A stretch of DNA of 64,000 nt from Curtobacterium sp. MCLR17_007. Lineage in GTDB: Bacteria > Actinomycetota > Actinomycetes > Actinomycetales > Microbacteriaceae. The position numbers and the translations under genes were made by a program. The stretch is taken from contig NZ_CP126271.1 in assembly GCF_003234655.2 (NCBI RefSeq), positions 1,426,001-1,490,000 on the forward strand, in the 5' to 3' direction. Under the pieces are notes generated by a model. That model was not told the origin of the DNA and ran no database searches. It saw only the letters and a list, made by a program, of their open reading frames with translations. Positions 8,311-14,901 of the stretch are shown piece by piece. Numbering within the stretch: position 1 is the stretch's first letter; each line of letters starts with the position of its first letter.

Positions 8311-8667
8311 GTGAGTGCCACACCCACGGACGACATGTCCCTATCCGAACGCTGGCTGACGGTCCCGGACCTGGTCGAGCTGCTCGGCGTGAGCCCCGGC
8401 CGCGTCCACCGCCTGTTCGAGCAGCACACGCTGCTGCCGGCGCGCGTCGGCGGCGTGCTGCGCGTGCCGAGCGAGTTCCTCGACGAGGGCGAGCCGATGC
8501 CCGAGCTCCGCGGCACGCTCATCGTGCTCTCCGACAACGGGTTCTCCGACGACGAGGCCGTCCGTTGGATGCTGACCGTCGACGACGTGCTCGGCGTCGC
8601 GCCGATCGTCGCGTTGCGCGCCGGCCGCAAGGCCGAGGTGCGCCGCGTGGCGCAGTCGCTGCTCTAG
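8311..8667 (+). CDS. Rv2175c-family DNA-binding protein
   Basis: A 118-residue protein with an N-terminal winged helix-turn-helix-like segment (LTVPDLVELLGVSPGRVHRL) and a conserved C-terminal domain (LIVLSDNGFSDDEAVRWML). The family is named for M. tuberculosis Rv2175c, reported as a DNA-binding substrate of the kinase PknL; the N-terminal Thr-rich stretch (SATPTDD) offers a possible phosphosite. Divergent from the LysM gene and two genes from the kinase, it keeps the Rv2175c-kinase neighbourhood. I chose the GTG at 8311; ATG at 8335 is an alternative start that would omit the Thr-rich tail. The target promoters cannot be read from the sequence. Confidence 0.82.
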   Translation: MSATPTDDMSLSERWLTVPDLVELLGVSPGRVHRLFEQHTLLPARVGGVLRVPSEFLDEGEPMPELRGTLIVLSDNGFSDDEAVRWMLTVDDVLGVAPIVALRAGRKAEVRRVAQSLL

Positions 8668-8675
8668 CCCCGACG

Positions 8676-8715
8676 GACAGCAGGTCCGGTGCCAGCTGGC
8701 ACCGGACCTGCTGTC
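8676..8715. terminator. Perfect 40-bp palindrome, bidirectional terminator
   Basis: Two 20-base arms (8676-8695, 8696-8715) are exactly complementary and lie between convergent genes that end at 8667 and 8731. The centre CGGTGCCAGCTGGCACCGG is the same as in the aroG and zwf terminators. Confidence 0.8.
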
Positions 8716-8730
8716 ATGGCCGTTGTCCGG

Positions 8731-9849
8731 TCAGGCGGAGCGGCGGCTGACCGTGTCGGCCAGCGACGCGAGCTGCTCGCGCGCGGACGGTGTGAGCGGC
8801 GCGGCGTCGAGCGCCGCCTTGGCGCGCTGCACGTGCCGGTCGATCGAACGCTCGACCGCGGTCACCGCGCCCGACTCGGTCAGGGTCGCGCGGAGCATCT
8901 GCACCTGGGCCTCGTCGAGGTCCGGGTCGCCGAGCAGCTCGTCGAGCAGCGACCGCGAGCCACCCGGCAGCGCCTTGCGGGCCGTCGCGATGAGCACCGT
9001 GCGCTTGCCCTCGCGCAGGTCGTCGCCGGCCGGCTTGCCCGTGACCTCCGGGTCACCGAAGACGCCGAGCATGTCGTCGCGGAGCTGGTACGCGACGCCG
9101 AGGGGGAGGCCGAACGAGCGCAGCCCCTCGAGCTGCGACTCCGAGGCGCCGGCGACGAGCGCGCCGATGACGAGCGGCGCCTCGACCGAGTACTTGGCGG
9201 ACTTAAACACGACGACCCGCTGCGCTCGGAGCAGGTGTTCGGCCTCGTCGACGGTCGGCCAGGCGGTCTCCTCGTGGATGTCGAGGTACTGGCCCGCGGT
9301 GACGTCGAGCCGCATCGCGTGGAACTCCTGTCGCACGACGCGCGCCCGTGCGGGGTCGAGCAGTGCCAGGCCCTCGTCGAAGACGGCGTCACTGAGGGAC
9401 AGCAGCATGTCGCCGAGCAGCAGCGCGGAGTTCGTGCCGTAGAGCGCGCGGTCACCCACCCAGCCGGAGTCGGCGTGTCGGGACTCGAACCGTCGGTGCG
9501 CCGCCGGACGCCCGCGACGGGTGTCCGAGCGGTCCATGATGTCGTCGTGCACGAGGGCGGCCGCGTGGAAGACCTCGAGCGCGGCGGCGACCGTCACGAC
9601 CGCTTCGGCCGTCGTCTGCCGTGAGCCCTCGGCCAGGGGGTCGAACGACCCGGAACGACCCGCCACCGACTGCCACCCCCAGTAGCAGAACAGGGCCCGG
9701 AAGCGCTTGCCGCCGGAAAGGAGGTCTCGGGCGAACTCGTCGAACGGAGCAAGGTCCGGACTGATCGCGGCGAGTCGATCGCGCTGCTCGTCGAGCGCCC
9801 GATCGATCCGCGCCGAGACGAGGTCCACTAATCGCGTACTCTCAGCCAC
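8731..9849 (-). CDS. idsA: Polyprenyl (geranylgeranyl-type) diphosphate synthase
   Basis: Chain-elongating prenyltransferase that adds isopentenyl diphosphate units to make C15-C20 or longer prenyl diphosphates for quinones, carotenoids or polyprenyl carriers. The 372-residue product has the first Asp-rich motif DDIMD (in LVHDDIMDRSDTRRG) and the second region RDDMLGVFGDPEVTGKPAGD, whose DDMLG form is common in actinobacterial enzymes. The start is GTG at 9849: the minus strand reads TAGGGT seven bases before it, so a leaderless message is likely; a longer frame upstream has no support. It faces the DUF3040 gene across an 83-bp promoter region. The product length is not predictable here. Confidence 0.9.
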   Translation of the reverse strand: MAESTRLVDLVSARIDRALDEQRDRLAAISPDLAPFDEFARDLLSGGKRFRALFCYWGWQSVAGRSGSFDPLAEGSRQTTAEAVVTVAAALEVFHAAALVHDDIMDRSDTRRGRPAAHRRFESRHADSGWVGDRALYGTNSALLLGDMLLSLSDAVFDEGLALLDPARARVVRQEFHAMRLDVTAGQYLDIHEETAWPTVDEAEHLLRAQRVVVFKSAKYSVEAPLVIGALVAGASESQLEGLRSFGLPLGVAYQLRDDMLGVFGDPEVTGKPAGDDLREGKRTVLIATARKALPGGSRSLLDELLGDPDLDEAQVQMLRATLTESGAVTAVERSIDRHVQRAKAALDAAPLTPSAREQLASLADTVSRRSA

Positions 9850-9856
9850 GGTGCCT

Positions 9857-9862
9857 ACCCTA
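9857..9862 (-). promoter_or_regulatory. -10 of a leaderless prenyl synthase promoter
   Basis: TAGGGT on the minus strand, seven bases before the GTG at 9849. Confidence 0.5.
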
Positions 9863-9879
9863 GTGGAGTGGTCGGGACA

Positions 9880-9885
9880 TAGAAT
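9880..9885 (+). promoter_or_regulatory. Candidate -10 of the DUF3040 gene
   Basis: TAGAAT, 47 bp before the ATG at 9933. No clear -35 is visible; it would give a leader of about 40 nt that contains the Shine-Dalgarno sequence. Confidence 0.45.
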
Positions 9886-9932
9886 CGGCCAACCAACCAC
9901 GCGTTGATCCCAGGGACAAAGAGGGAATCAAG

Positions 9933-10319
9933 ATGCCACTCTCGGAGCAAGAGCAGCGACTTCTCGAAGAGATGGAGCGCAGCCTCTACCAGAACGACTC
10001 CGACTTCGTGGCGCGCGTCACCCGGCGACAAGGGCGTCCGACGTACACGTCGATCACGCTCGGGGTTCTGGGCGCGCTCGCTGGAGTCGCCGTCGTCATC
10101 CTCGGGCTGGTCTTGCGCCAGCCCCTCATCGGAGTCCTCGGCTTCGTCGTCATGCTCGCCGGAGTGCTGTTCGCACTCCGACCCGGCATGCGCGCGCCGC
10201 GTTCGTCCTCCAAGCCCTCGCGGACGGCGTCGTCCGGTGGGACTCGGGGGAGCAGCTCCGGTGGGTCCTTCATGGACCGGATGAATGATCGATGGGACAA
10301 GCGCAACGATCCCAGTTGA
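9933..10319 (+). CDS. DUF3040 domain membrane protein
   Basis: A 128-residue protein of unknown function. The N-terminus MPLSEQEQRLLEEMERSLY is the DUF3040 signature, followed by two closely spaced hydrophobic segments (ITLGVLGALAGVAVVILGLV and LIGVLGFVVMLAGVLFAL) and a Ser/Gly/Arg-rich tail. Both ends are therefore expected on the same side of the membrane. The start ATG has GAGGG seven bases upstream. Its place just before mraZ is conserved in actinobacteria (compare Rv2169c), which hints at a cell-envelope role, but no function is established by the sequence. Confidence 0.88.
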   Translation: MPLSEQEQRLLEEMERSLYQNDSDFVARVTRRQGRPTYTSITLGVLGALAGVAVVILGLVLRQPLIGVLGFVVMLAGVLFALRPGMRAPRSSSKPSRTASSGGTRGSSSGGSFMDRMNDRWDKRNDPS

Positions 10320-10339
10320 GACAATGAACTGACTTCCCG

Positions 10340-10373
10340 GAACGGGGTCGGCCCACAGGGGCCGGCCCCGTTC
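10340..10373 (+). terminator. Terminator of the DUF3040 gene
   Basis: Fourteen-base arms (10340-10353, 10360-10373) pair with one T-G wobble, followed by TCTGTGTGT. It starts 20 bp after the stop codon. Confidence 0.75.
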
Positions 10374-10531
10374 TGTGTGTCCGGGCGCCGTTCCGTGCTG
10401 GGGCTGTCTCGCACGCAGCAGGCGGATTCGTGCGCAGGAAGCCGGTTCGCGCATGGGCGGTCGGAAGTTCCCACCACCCACGCGCGATCCGTCCTCCCAT
10501 CGTGCGGGTGACGGGGTGAGGTGACCGACCG

Positions 10532-10577
10532 ACGGACGGGAGGCTCGTGGCGACGGCGCCACGAGCCTCCCGTCCGT
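10532..10577. terminator. Perfect 21-bp-stem hairpin of the GGACGGGAGG family
   Basis: Arms 10532-10552 and 10557-10577 are exactly complementary with a 4-nt loop ACGG. It is 212 bp from the nearest upstream gene, already behind another terminator, so it may end an unannotated transcript or insulate the mraZ promoter. Confidence 0.7.
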
Positions 10578-10588
10578 TCTGCATGCCG

Positions 10589-10634
10589 CTCCACCGCGCC
10601 GCCAGGGCTGCGAAAGTCCTCCACTTCGCTCCAC
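10589..10634 (-). promoter_or_regulatory. Minus-strand array of MraZ-like boxes (mirror of the mraZ operator)
   Basis: GTGGAG occurs on the minus strand at 10634-10629, 10624-10619 and 10594-10589, that is at offsets 0, 10 and 40 bp. The same offsets are occupied in the plus-strand array at mraZ, and the flanking GGGAGCAG and GNGAAGTGGAG sequences also match. I infer an inverted duplicate of the operator. Confidence 0.6.
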
Positions 10635-10636
10635 CG

Positions 10637-10738
10637 CTGCTCCCGACGCCCCGAGGCCCGGAATCCCGGGCTTCTGGTGAGCATGGACGTCCGGCTCACC
10701 GCCCCAGAAGGGGGCACAGCGCTGATTTCGGGGAGCAG
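10637..10738 (+). ncRNA. Candidate structured RNA or cruciform upstream of mraZ
   Basis: If transcribed, the segment can fold into a closing helix CTGCTCCC/GGGAGCAG (10637-10644 with 10731-10738), a hairpin GCCCGG-AATC-CCGGGC (10656-10671), and a long arm in which CTTCTGG pairs with CCAGAAG (10671-10677 with 10704-10710) and TGAGC with GCTCA (10678-10682 with 10694-10698). A conserved actinobacterial mraW RNA motif is known upstream of mraW operons; I cannot tell whether this is that motif. Transcription is not shown. Confidence 0.35.
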
Positions 10739-10749
10739 AAGGCCCCGTG

Positions 10750-10795
10750 GTGGAGGGAAGTGGAGTACCGTGGGGTTCATCGACGACCGGTGGAG
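10750..10795 (+). promoter_or_regulatory. MraZ-binding repeat array and mraZ promoter
   Basis: GTGGAG at 10750, 10760 and 10790 and GTGGGG at 10770 lie on an exact 10-bp pitch, one helical turn, with only the 10780 slot missing. MraZ is known to bind short GTGG-type direct repeats with this kind of spacing and to repress its own operon. A TACCGT -10 candidate (10766-10771) lies inside the array, so bound MraZ would block it. Confidence 0.75.
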
Positions 10796-10812
10796 CTGAG
10801 GGGAGGCCCCGA

Positions 10813-11244
10813 GTGCTGCTCGGTACCCATGCCCCGAAGCTCGACGAGAAGGGTCGCGTGATCCTCCCCGCCAAGTTCCGGGACGAACTGTCCGGGGGGC
10901 TCGTGATGACCCGCGGCCAGGAGCGGTGCGTCGTGGTCTTCAGTGCTCGCACGTTCGAGGAGATCCACGAGCGCATCCGCCAGGCGCCGATGACGTCGAA
11001 GCGCACCAGGGACTACATGCGCCTGTTCCTCTCGGGGGCCAGCGCAGAACAGCCCGACAAGCAGAACCGCGTGACGATCCCGCAGAACCTCCGTGAGTAC
11101 GCGGGGCTCGAGCGGGACCTCACGGTCATCGGCTCCGGTGACCGTGCCGAGATCTGGTCGACCACCGCGTGGGAGACCTACTACGCCGAAGCCGAAGAGG
11201 CCTTCGCAGAGAACGACGAGGAGGTGATCCCGGGCATCTTCTGA
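10813..11244 (+). CDS. mraZ: Transcriptional regulator MraZ
   Basis: First gene of the dcw cluster; a ring-forming AbrB-fold repressor of its own operon. The 143-residue product has the two characteristic SpoVT-AbrB half-domains with DxxGR motifs: [18 protein letters not shown] near the N-terminus and [16 protein letters not shown] in the middle. I chose the GTG at 10813 because it gives the standard N-terminus ([15 protein letters not shown]) and GGGGAGG lies six bases upstream; upstream codons in frame have no similarity. The promoter carries a phased array of candidate binding boxes. The gene is followed after 105 bp by rsmH. Confidence 0.96.
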   Translation: MLLGTHAPKLDEKGRVILPAKFRDELSGGLVMTRGQERCVVVFSARTFEEIHERIRQAPMTSKRTRDYMRLFLSGASAEQPDKQNRVTIPQNLREYAGLERDLTVIGSGDRAEIWSTTAWETYYAEAEEAFAENDEEVIPGIF

Positions 11245-11273
11245 TCCGCGGATCGGGACTCCCAGCCGTCTGC

Positions 11274-11299
11274 CCTGATGCACCTTCCCCGGTGTCAGG
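11274..11299 (+). ncRNA. Candidate hairpin in the mraZ-rsmH leader (possible mraW RNA motif)
   Basis: CCTGA pairs with TCAGG and CACC with GGTG around a TTCCCC loop, with a 2-nt bulge. A perfect palindrome GATCCGCGGATC (11243-11254) overlaps the mraZ stop. The mraW RNA motif of actinobacteria is described from this kind of position, but identity is not established here. Confidence 0.3.
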
Positions 11300-11349
11300 T
11301 CGGTATGGATGGGGATCCGGGTCAGCGGCCCAGGAGATCAGGGCTGCAC

Positions 11350-12321
11350 ATGACAGACCACATCGACGGCGACACCCCCCAGCGGTTCCCGCACACCCCC
11401 GTGATGCTCGAGCGCATCGTGGACCTCTTCACCCCCACGCTCGACGGCCCCGGCAAGGTCGTCGTCGACGCGACGCTCGGCATGGGCGGCCACTCCGAGG
11501 GGCTCCTCGAGCGGTTCCCGGAGCTGACGCTGATCGGGCTCGACCGCGACACCGACGCACTCGGCATCGCGGGGGAGCGCCTGGCGCGCTTCGGCGACCG
11601 GGTGCACCTGGTCCACACCGTCTACGACGAGATCGACGCGGCGCTCGACGAGGTCGGCGTGCGCGAGGTCGACGGCGTGCTGTTCGACCTCGGCGTCTCG
11701 TCGCTGCAGCTCGACCGGGCCGAGCGCGGTTTCGCGTACAGCCAGGACGCACCCCTCGACATGCGCATGGACCGGACGCAGGGCATCACCGCCGCCGAGG
11801 TCCTCGCCGAGTACGACGAGCGCGAACTCCGCCGCATCTTCCAGCGCTACGGCGAGGAGAAGCTCGCCGGCCGCTACGCCAAGGCGATCGTCGAACGGCG
11901 CGCCGAGCAGCCGTTCACGATGTCCGGCGACCTGGTCCAGGTCCTGCACGACGCCACCCCGGTGGCGATCCAGCGCCAGGGGCACCCGGCCAAGCGGGTC
12001 TTCCAGGCGCTGCGCATCGAGGTCAACACCGAGCTCAGCGTCCTCGAGCGGGCGATCCCGGCGGCGCTCGACGCCATCGCGGTCGGCGGCCGGATCGTCG
12101 TCGAGTCGTACCAGTCCCTCGAGGACCGCATCGTCAAGCGGGCGCTCGTCGCACGGACCACCTCGAGCGCCCCGACCGACCTGCCGGTGGAGCTCCCCGA
12201 GCACGCCCCCACCTTCGCGCTGGTCGTGAAGGGCGCGGAACTGGCCGACGAGGCCGAACGCGCAGCCAACCCCCGAGCAACACCCGTGCGACTCCGCGCG
12301 GCCGAGCGGATCCGGAAGTGA
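11350..12321 (+). CDS. rsmH: 16S rRNA (cytosine-1402-N4)-methyltransferase RsmH
   Basis: Methylates N4 of C1402 in 16S rRNA, in the P site, with S-adenosylmethionine. The 323-residue product shows the N-terminal [13 protein letters not shown], the SAM-binding [25 protein letters not shown], and C-terminal [21 protein letters not shown] chose ATG at 11350, which gives [20 protein letters not shown]; the longer frame from 11278 adds 24 unrelated residues and would run through a candidate hairpin. An AGGAG lies about 13 bases upstream, rather far, so initiation may be weak. The ftsL start follows the stop after one base, so the two are translationally coupled. Confidence 0.95.
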   Translation: MTDHIDGDTPQRFPHTPVMLERIVDLFTPTLDGPGKVVVDATLGMGGHSEGLLERFPELTLIGLDRDTDALGIAGERLARFGDRVHLVHTVYDEIDAALDEVGVREVDGVLFDLGVSSLQLDRAERGFAYSQDAPLDMRMDRTQGITAAEVLAEYDERELRRIFQRYGEEKLAGRYAKAIVERRAEQPFTMSGDLVQVLHDATPVAIQRQGHPAKRVFQALRIEVNTELSVLERAIPAALDAIAVGGRIVVESYQSLEDRIVKRALVARTTSSAPTDLPVELPEHAPTFALVVKGAELADEAERAANPRATPVRLRAAERIRK

Positions 12322-12322
12322 C

Positions 12323-13036
12323 ATGAGCACGAACCTCGCACTCGTCGACCCTGCCGTCCTCCCGTCGCGCACGCCGCGTCCGTCGGGCGACCGACACCGG
12401 CCGGAGCTCGTCGAGGTCACGTCCACCAGGGCCCAGCGTCGCGCTCGTCCGAAGGTCGCCTACGCGATCGTCGCGGTGGCCGCGCTCGGGACCCTGCTCC
12501 TCGCGCAGCTCGGCATCAGCATGGTGCTCAGCCAGGGCGCCTACGAACTGAACTCCCTGTCGGCCGAGCAGACGTCGCTGAGCCGGACGCAGCAGTCGCT
12601 CTCCGAGGACCTGCGCGTACTCGACTCGCCGCAGAACCTGGCTCGCAACGCGCAGTCGCTCGGCATGATCGCGAACTCGACGCCCGTGTACCTCGACCCG
12701 AAGACGGGTCGTGTCTACGGCACCCCGACCCCGGCCACGCCGGACGAGGCCACGGGCAACACCGCCAACCAGGTGCCCAACTCGCTGCTCGACGACGTGC
12801 CGCTGGTCGCGAAGCCCGGCGACACGGCGACGAGCAAGGAGAACGGCCCGGCGGCCGGCAGCACCGCTGACACCACGGGCACCGCCGACGCCGCGGGCAC
12901 GACCGGCGCTGCCGGTGCGGCGTCCGGCACGGCCGACGCTGAGAAGACCGACGGCGCCAGCGCGTCGGCCGGGGGTTCCTCGTCGCCGTCCGTAGAGTCC
13001 GACCCGAACCAGCTCCAGGCACCCTCCACCCGGTGA
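12323..13036 (+). CDS. ftsL: FtsL-like cell division membrane protein
   Basis: By position and architecture this is the FtsL-type divisome component, which partners FtsQ (and a FtsB-like protein) to activate FtsW/FtsI. The 237-residue product has a basic cytoplasmic N-terminus of about 40 residues, one transmembrane helix (AYAIVAVAALGTLLLAQLGI), a short coiled-coil region (LSAEQTSLSRTQQSLSEDL), and an AxxLGM segment (NAQSLGMI) typical of the group. The last 80 residues are a low-complexity Ala/Thr/Gly/Ser tail, probably disordered outside the cell. Sequence identity in this family is low, so the name rests largely on synteny between rsmH and ftsI. Confidence 0.82.
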   Translation: MSTNLALVDPAVLPSRTPRPSGDRHRPELVEVTSTRAQRRARPKVAYAIVAVAALGTLLLAQLGISMVLSQGAYELNSLSAEQTSLSRTQQSLSEDLRVLDSPQNLARNAQSLGMIANSTPVYLDPKTGRVYGTPTPATPDEATGNTANQVPNSLLDDVPLVAKPGDTATSKENGPAAGSTADTTGTADAAGTTGAAGAASGTADAEKTDGASASAGGSSSPSVESDPNQLQAPSTR

Positions 13037-13096
13037 CCTGCGGGTCAACCAGGTGACCTCCGGGTCAGCAGAACCAGCCGGGAAGGACCGCACCGC

Positions 13097-14866
13097 GTGA
13101 CGAAGACGATCCGCAACCGCCGACTCCGTTACAGCGTCGTCATCGTCGCCGTGATCGCCCTGGTGGCGGTCTTCGTGATCCGCCTCGTCGACATCCAGGT
13201 CGTCCAGGCGGCCGAGCTGAACAAGGCCTCGAGCGCCAAGCGCAGCATCCCGGTGACCCTCTACGGCACGCGCGGATCGATCGTCGACCGCAACGGCACC
13301 GCACTCGCCGACAGCGTGACGCGCTACAACATCACGACGGCCCCGCGGCTGGTCAAGGACTTCGAGGGCAAACTCGGCGGCACCCGCGTCAAGGACGTCA
13401 GCGTGGCCGACGCCCTGACCGCCATCGCGAAGGCCACGGACGGCGACGCCGCGGCGATGCGGAAGTCGATCGACGCCGACCCCACGTCCGACTTCGCGTA
13501 CCTGGTCAAGGGCCTCGACGTGAAGCAGTACGAGGCGGTCCGTGCGCTCGACGTGCCCTGGCTCTACCCGCAGCAGCAGTCGGCCCGCACGTACCCGACC
13601 GGTGCGACCACGGGCAACATCACCGGCTTCATGGGCACCGACGGCGCGCAGGCCGGGCTGGAGTACGCCTACGACAAGTGCCTGGCGGGCACCAACGGCT
13701 CGCAGACCTACGAGCGCGGCGAGGACGGCGTCCAGCTGCCGGGCAGCACGGTGACGACCAAGCAGGCCAAGGACGGCGGGACCCTGCAGACGACGATCGA
13801 CAGCGACCTGCAGTACATGGCGTCGCAGGACATCGCGGACGCGGCCCAGAAGCTCCAGGCGGTGTCGGCGACCGCCACGGTGACCAAGGTGAAGACCGGC
13901 GAGGTCCTGGCGGTCGCGGACTACCCGACCGTGGACCCGAACGACGTCGACGCCACGACGGACAAGGGCGCGTTCGGCTCGCGAGCGCTCACCGACTCGT
14001 ACGAGCCCGGCTCGACGATCAAGGCGGCCATCGCGGCGGCGCTCATCGACCAGGGCAAGGCCACCCCGACCACCGGGGTCGTCGTCCCCTACGAGCGGAC
14101 CTTCCCGTGGGGCGGGACGATCCACGACGCCGAGTACCACCCCACCGAGAACCTGACCCTCACCGGCATCCTCCGCGACTCGTCGAACGTCGGCATCACC
14201 GAGCTCGGCTCACGACTGACCGACCAGCAGCGCTACGACGTCATGAAGAAGTTCGGCCTGTTCCAGCCGGAGTCGGCGATCGACTACCCGGGCCAGCCGG
14301 GCATGCAGTACGGCGCGAGCCCGAACTGGGACCAGCAGACGGGCATCAACTCGATGTTCGGGCAGGGCATCTCGACGACGGCGATGCAGGTCGCGAGCAT
14401 CTACCAGACCATCGCGAACGAGGGCGTCCGGATCCCGCTGCACTTCGTCAAGGGCTGCACCACGGCCGACGGCACCACGATCGACGCGCCCGACGTGCAG
14501 AGTGAGCGCGTCGTGTCCGCGAACGCGGCCACCCAGGTGACTGACATGCTGCAGAGCGTGGTCACGGGCGGCACCCTGGTGGGGATGAAGCCGATCTCCG
14601 GCTACAACATCGCCGCCAAGACGGGCACCGCCGAGGTGGCCGAGGGCAGCAAGGGCTACGGCTCCCAGCGCATCATCTCGGTGGCCGGAATGGCACCCGC
14701 CGAGGACCCCCAGTATGTTGTCACGGTGACGTTCACGAAGCCGCAGACGAGCAAGTTCTCGAGCGGAGCGGCTCCGGCGTTCCGCACACTCATGTCCCAG
14801 GTGCTCGAGAAGTACCGCGTCGCCCCCTCCACGACCGAGGCGCAGACCTACCCCTCCACGTGGTAG
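13097..14866 (+). CDS. ftsI: Septal class B penicillin-binding protein (FtsI/PbpB)
   Basis: Septal peptidoglycan transpeptidase, partner of FtsW. The 589-residue product has an N-terminal membrane anchor (VVIVAVIALVAVFVIRLVDI), a pedestal domain with the conserved RGSIVDRNG, and a transpeptidase domain with the three active-site motifs: SxxK in EPGSTIKA, SxN in DSSNVG, and KTG in AKTGTAEV. It lacks PASTA domains, as usual for actinobacterial PbpB. The start is GTG at 13097 with GGAAGGA upstream. The 60-bp gap after ftsL contains a short direct duplication (GTGACCTGCGGGTCA-like). All catalytic residues are present, so the enzyme should be active. Confidence 0.95.
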   Translation: MTKTIRNRRLRYSVVIVAVIALVAVFVIRLVDIQVVQAAELNKASSAKRSIPVTLYGTRGSIVDRNGTALADSVTRYNITTAPRLVKDFEGKLGGTRVKDVSVADALTAIAKATDGDAAAMRKSIDADPTSDFAYLVKGLDVKQYEAVRALDVPWLYPQQQSARTYPTGATTGNITGFMGTDGAQAGLEYAYDKCLAGTNGSQTYERGEDGVQLPGSTVTTKQAKDGGTLQTTIDSDLQYMASQDIADAAQKLQAVSATATVTKVKTGEVLAVADYPTVDPNDVDATTDKGAFGSRALTDSYEPGSTIKAAIAAALIDQGKATPTTGVVVPYERTFPWGGTIHDAEYHPTENLTLTGILRDSSNVGITELGSRLTDQQRYDVMKKFGLFQPESAIDYPGQPGMQYGASPNWDQQTGINSMFGQGISTTAMQVASIYQTIANEGVRIPLHFVKGCTTADGTTIDAPDVQSERVVSANAATQVTDMLQSVVTGGTLVGMKPISGYNIAAKTGTAEVAEGSKGYGSQRIISVAGMAPAEDPQYVVTVTFTKPQTSKFSSGAAPAFRTLMSQVLEKYRVAPSTTEAQTYPSTW

Positions 14867-14901
14867 TCCAGGCCGTCCCCGTGGTGAGGAAGAAGGAGCA
14901 C

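Larger units (their letters stand above)
10320..10812. other. 493-bp gap upstream of mraZ: terminators, mirrored MraZ-box arrays, foldable core
   Basis: No gene of plausible quality is seen. In order, it holds the DUF3040 terminator, about 150 bp in which I recognise nothing (10381-10530), a second perfect hairpin (10532-10577), a minus-strand array of GTGGAG boxes (10589-10634), a foldable segment (10637-10738) and the plus-strand GTGGAG array at the mraZ promoter (10750-10795). Confidence 0.75.
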
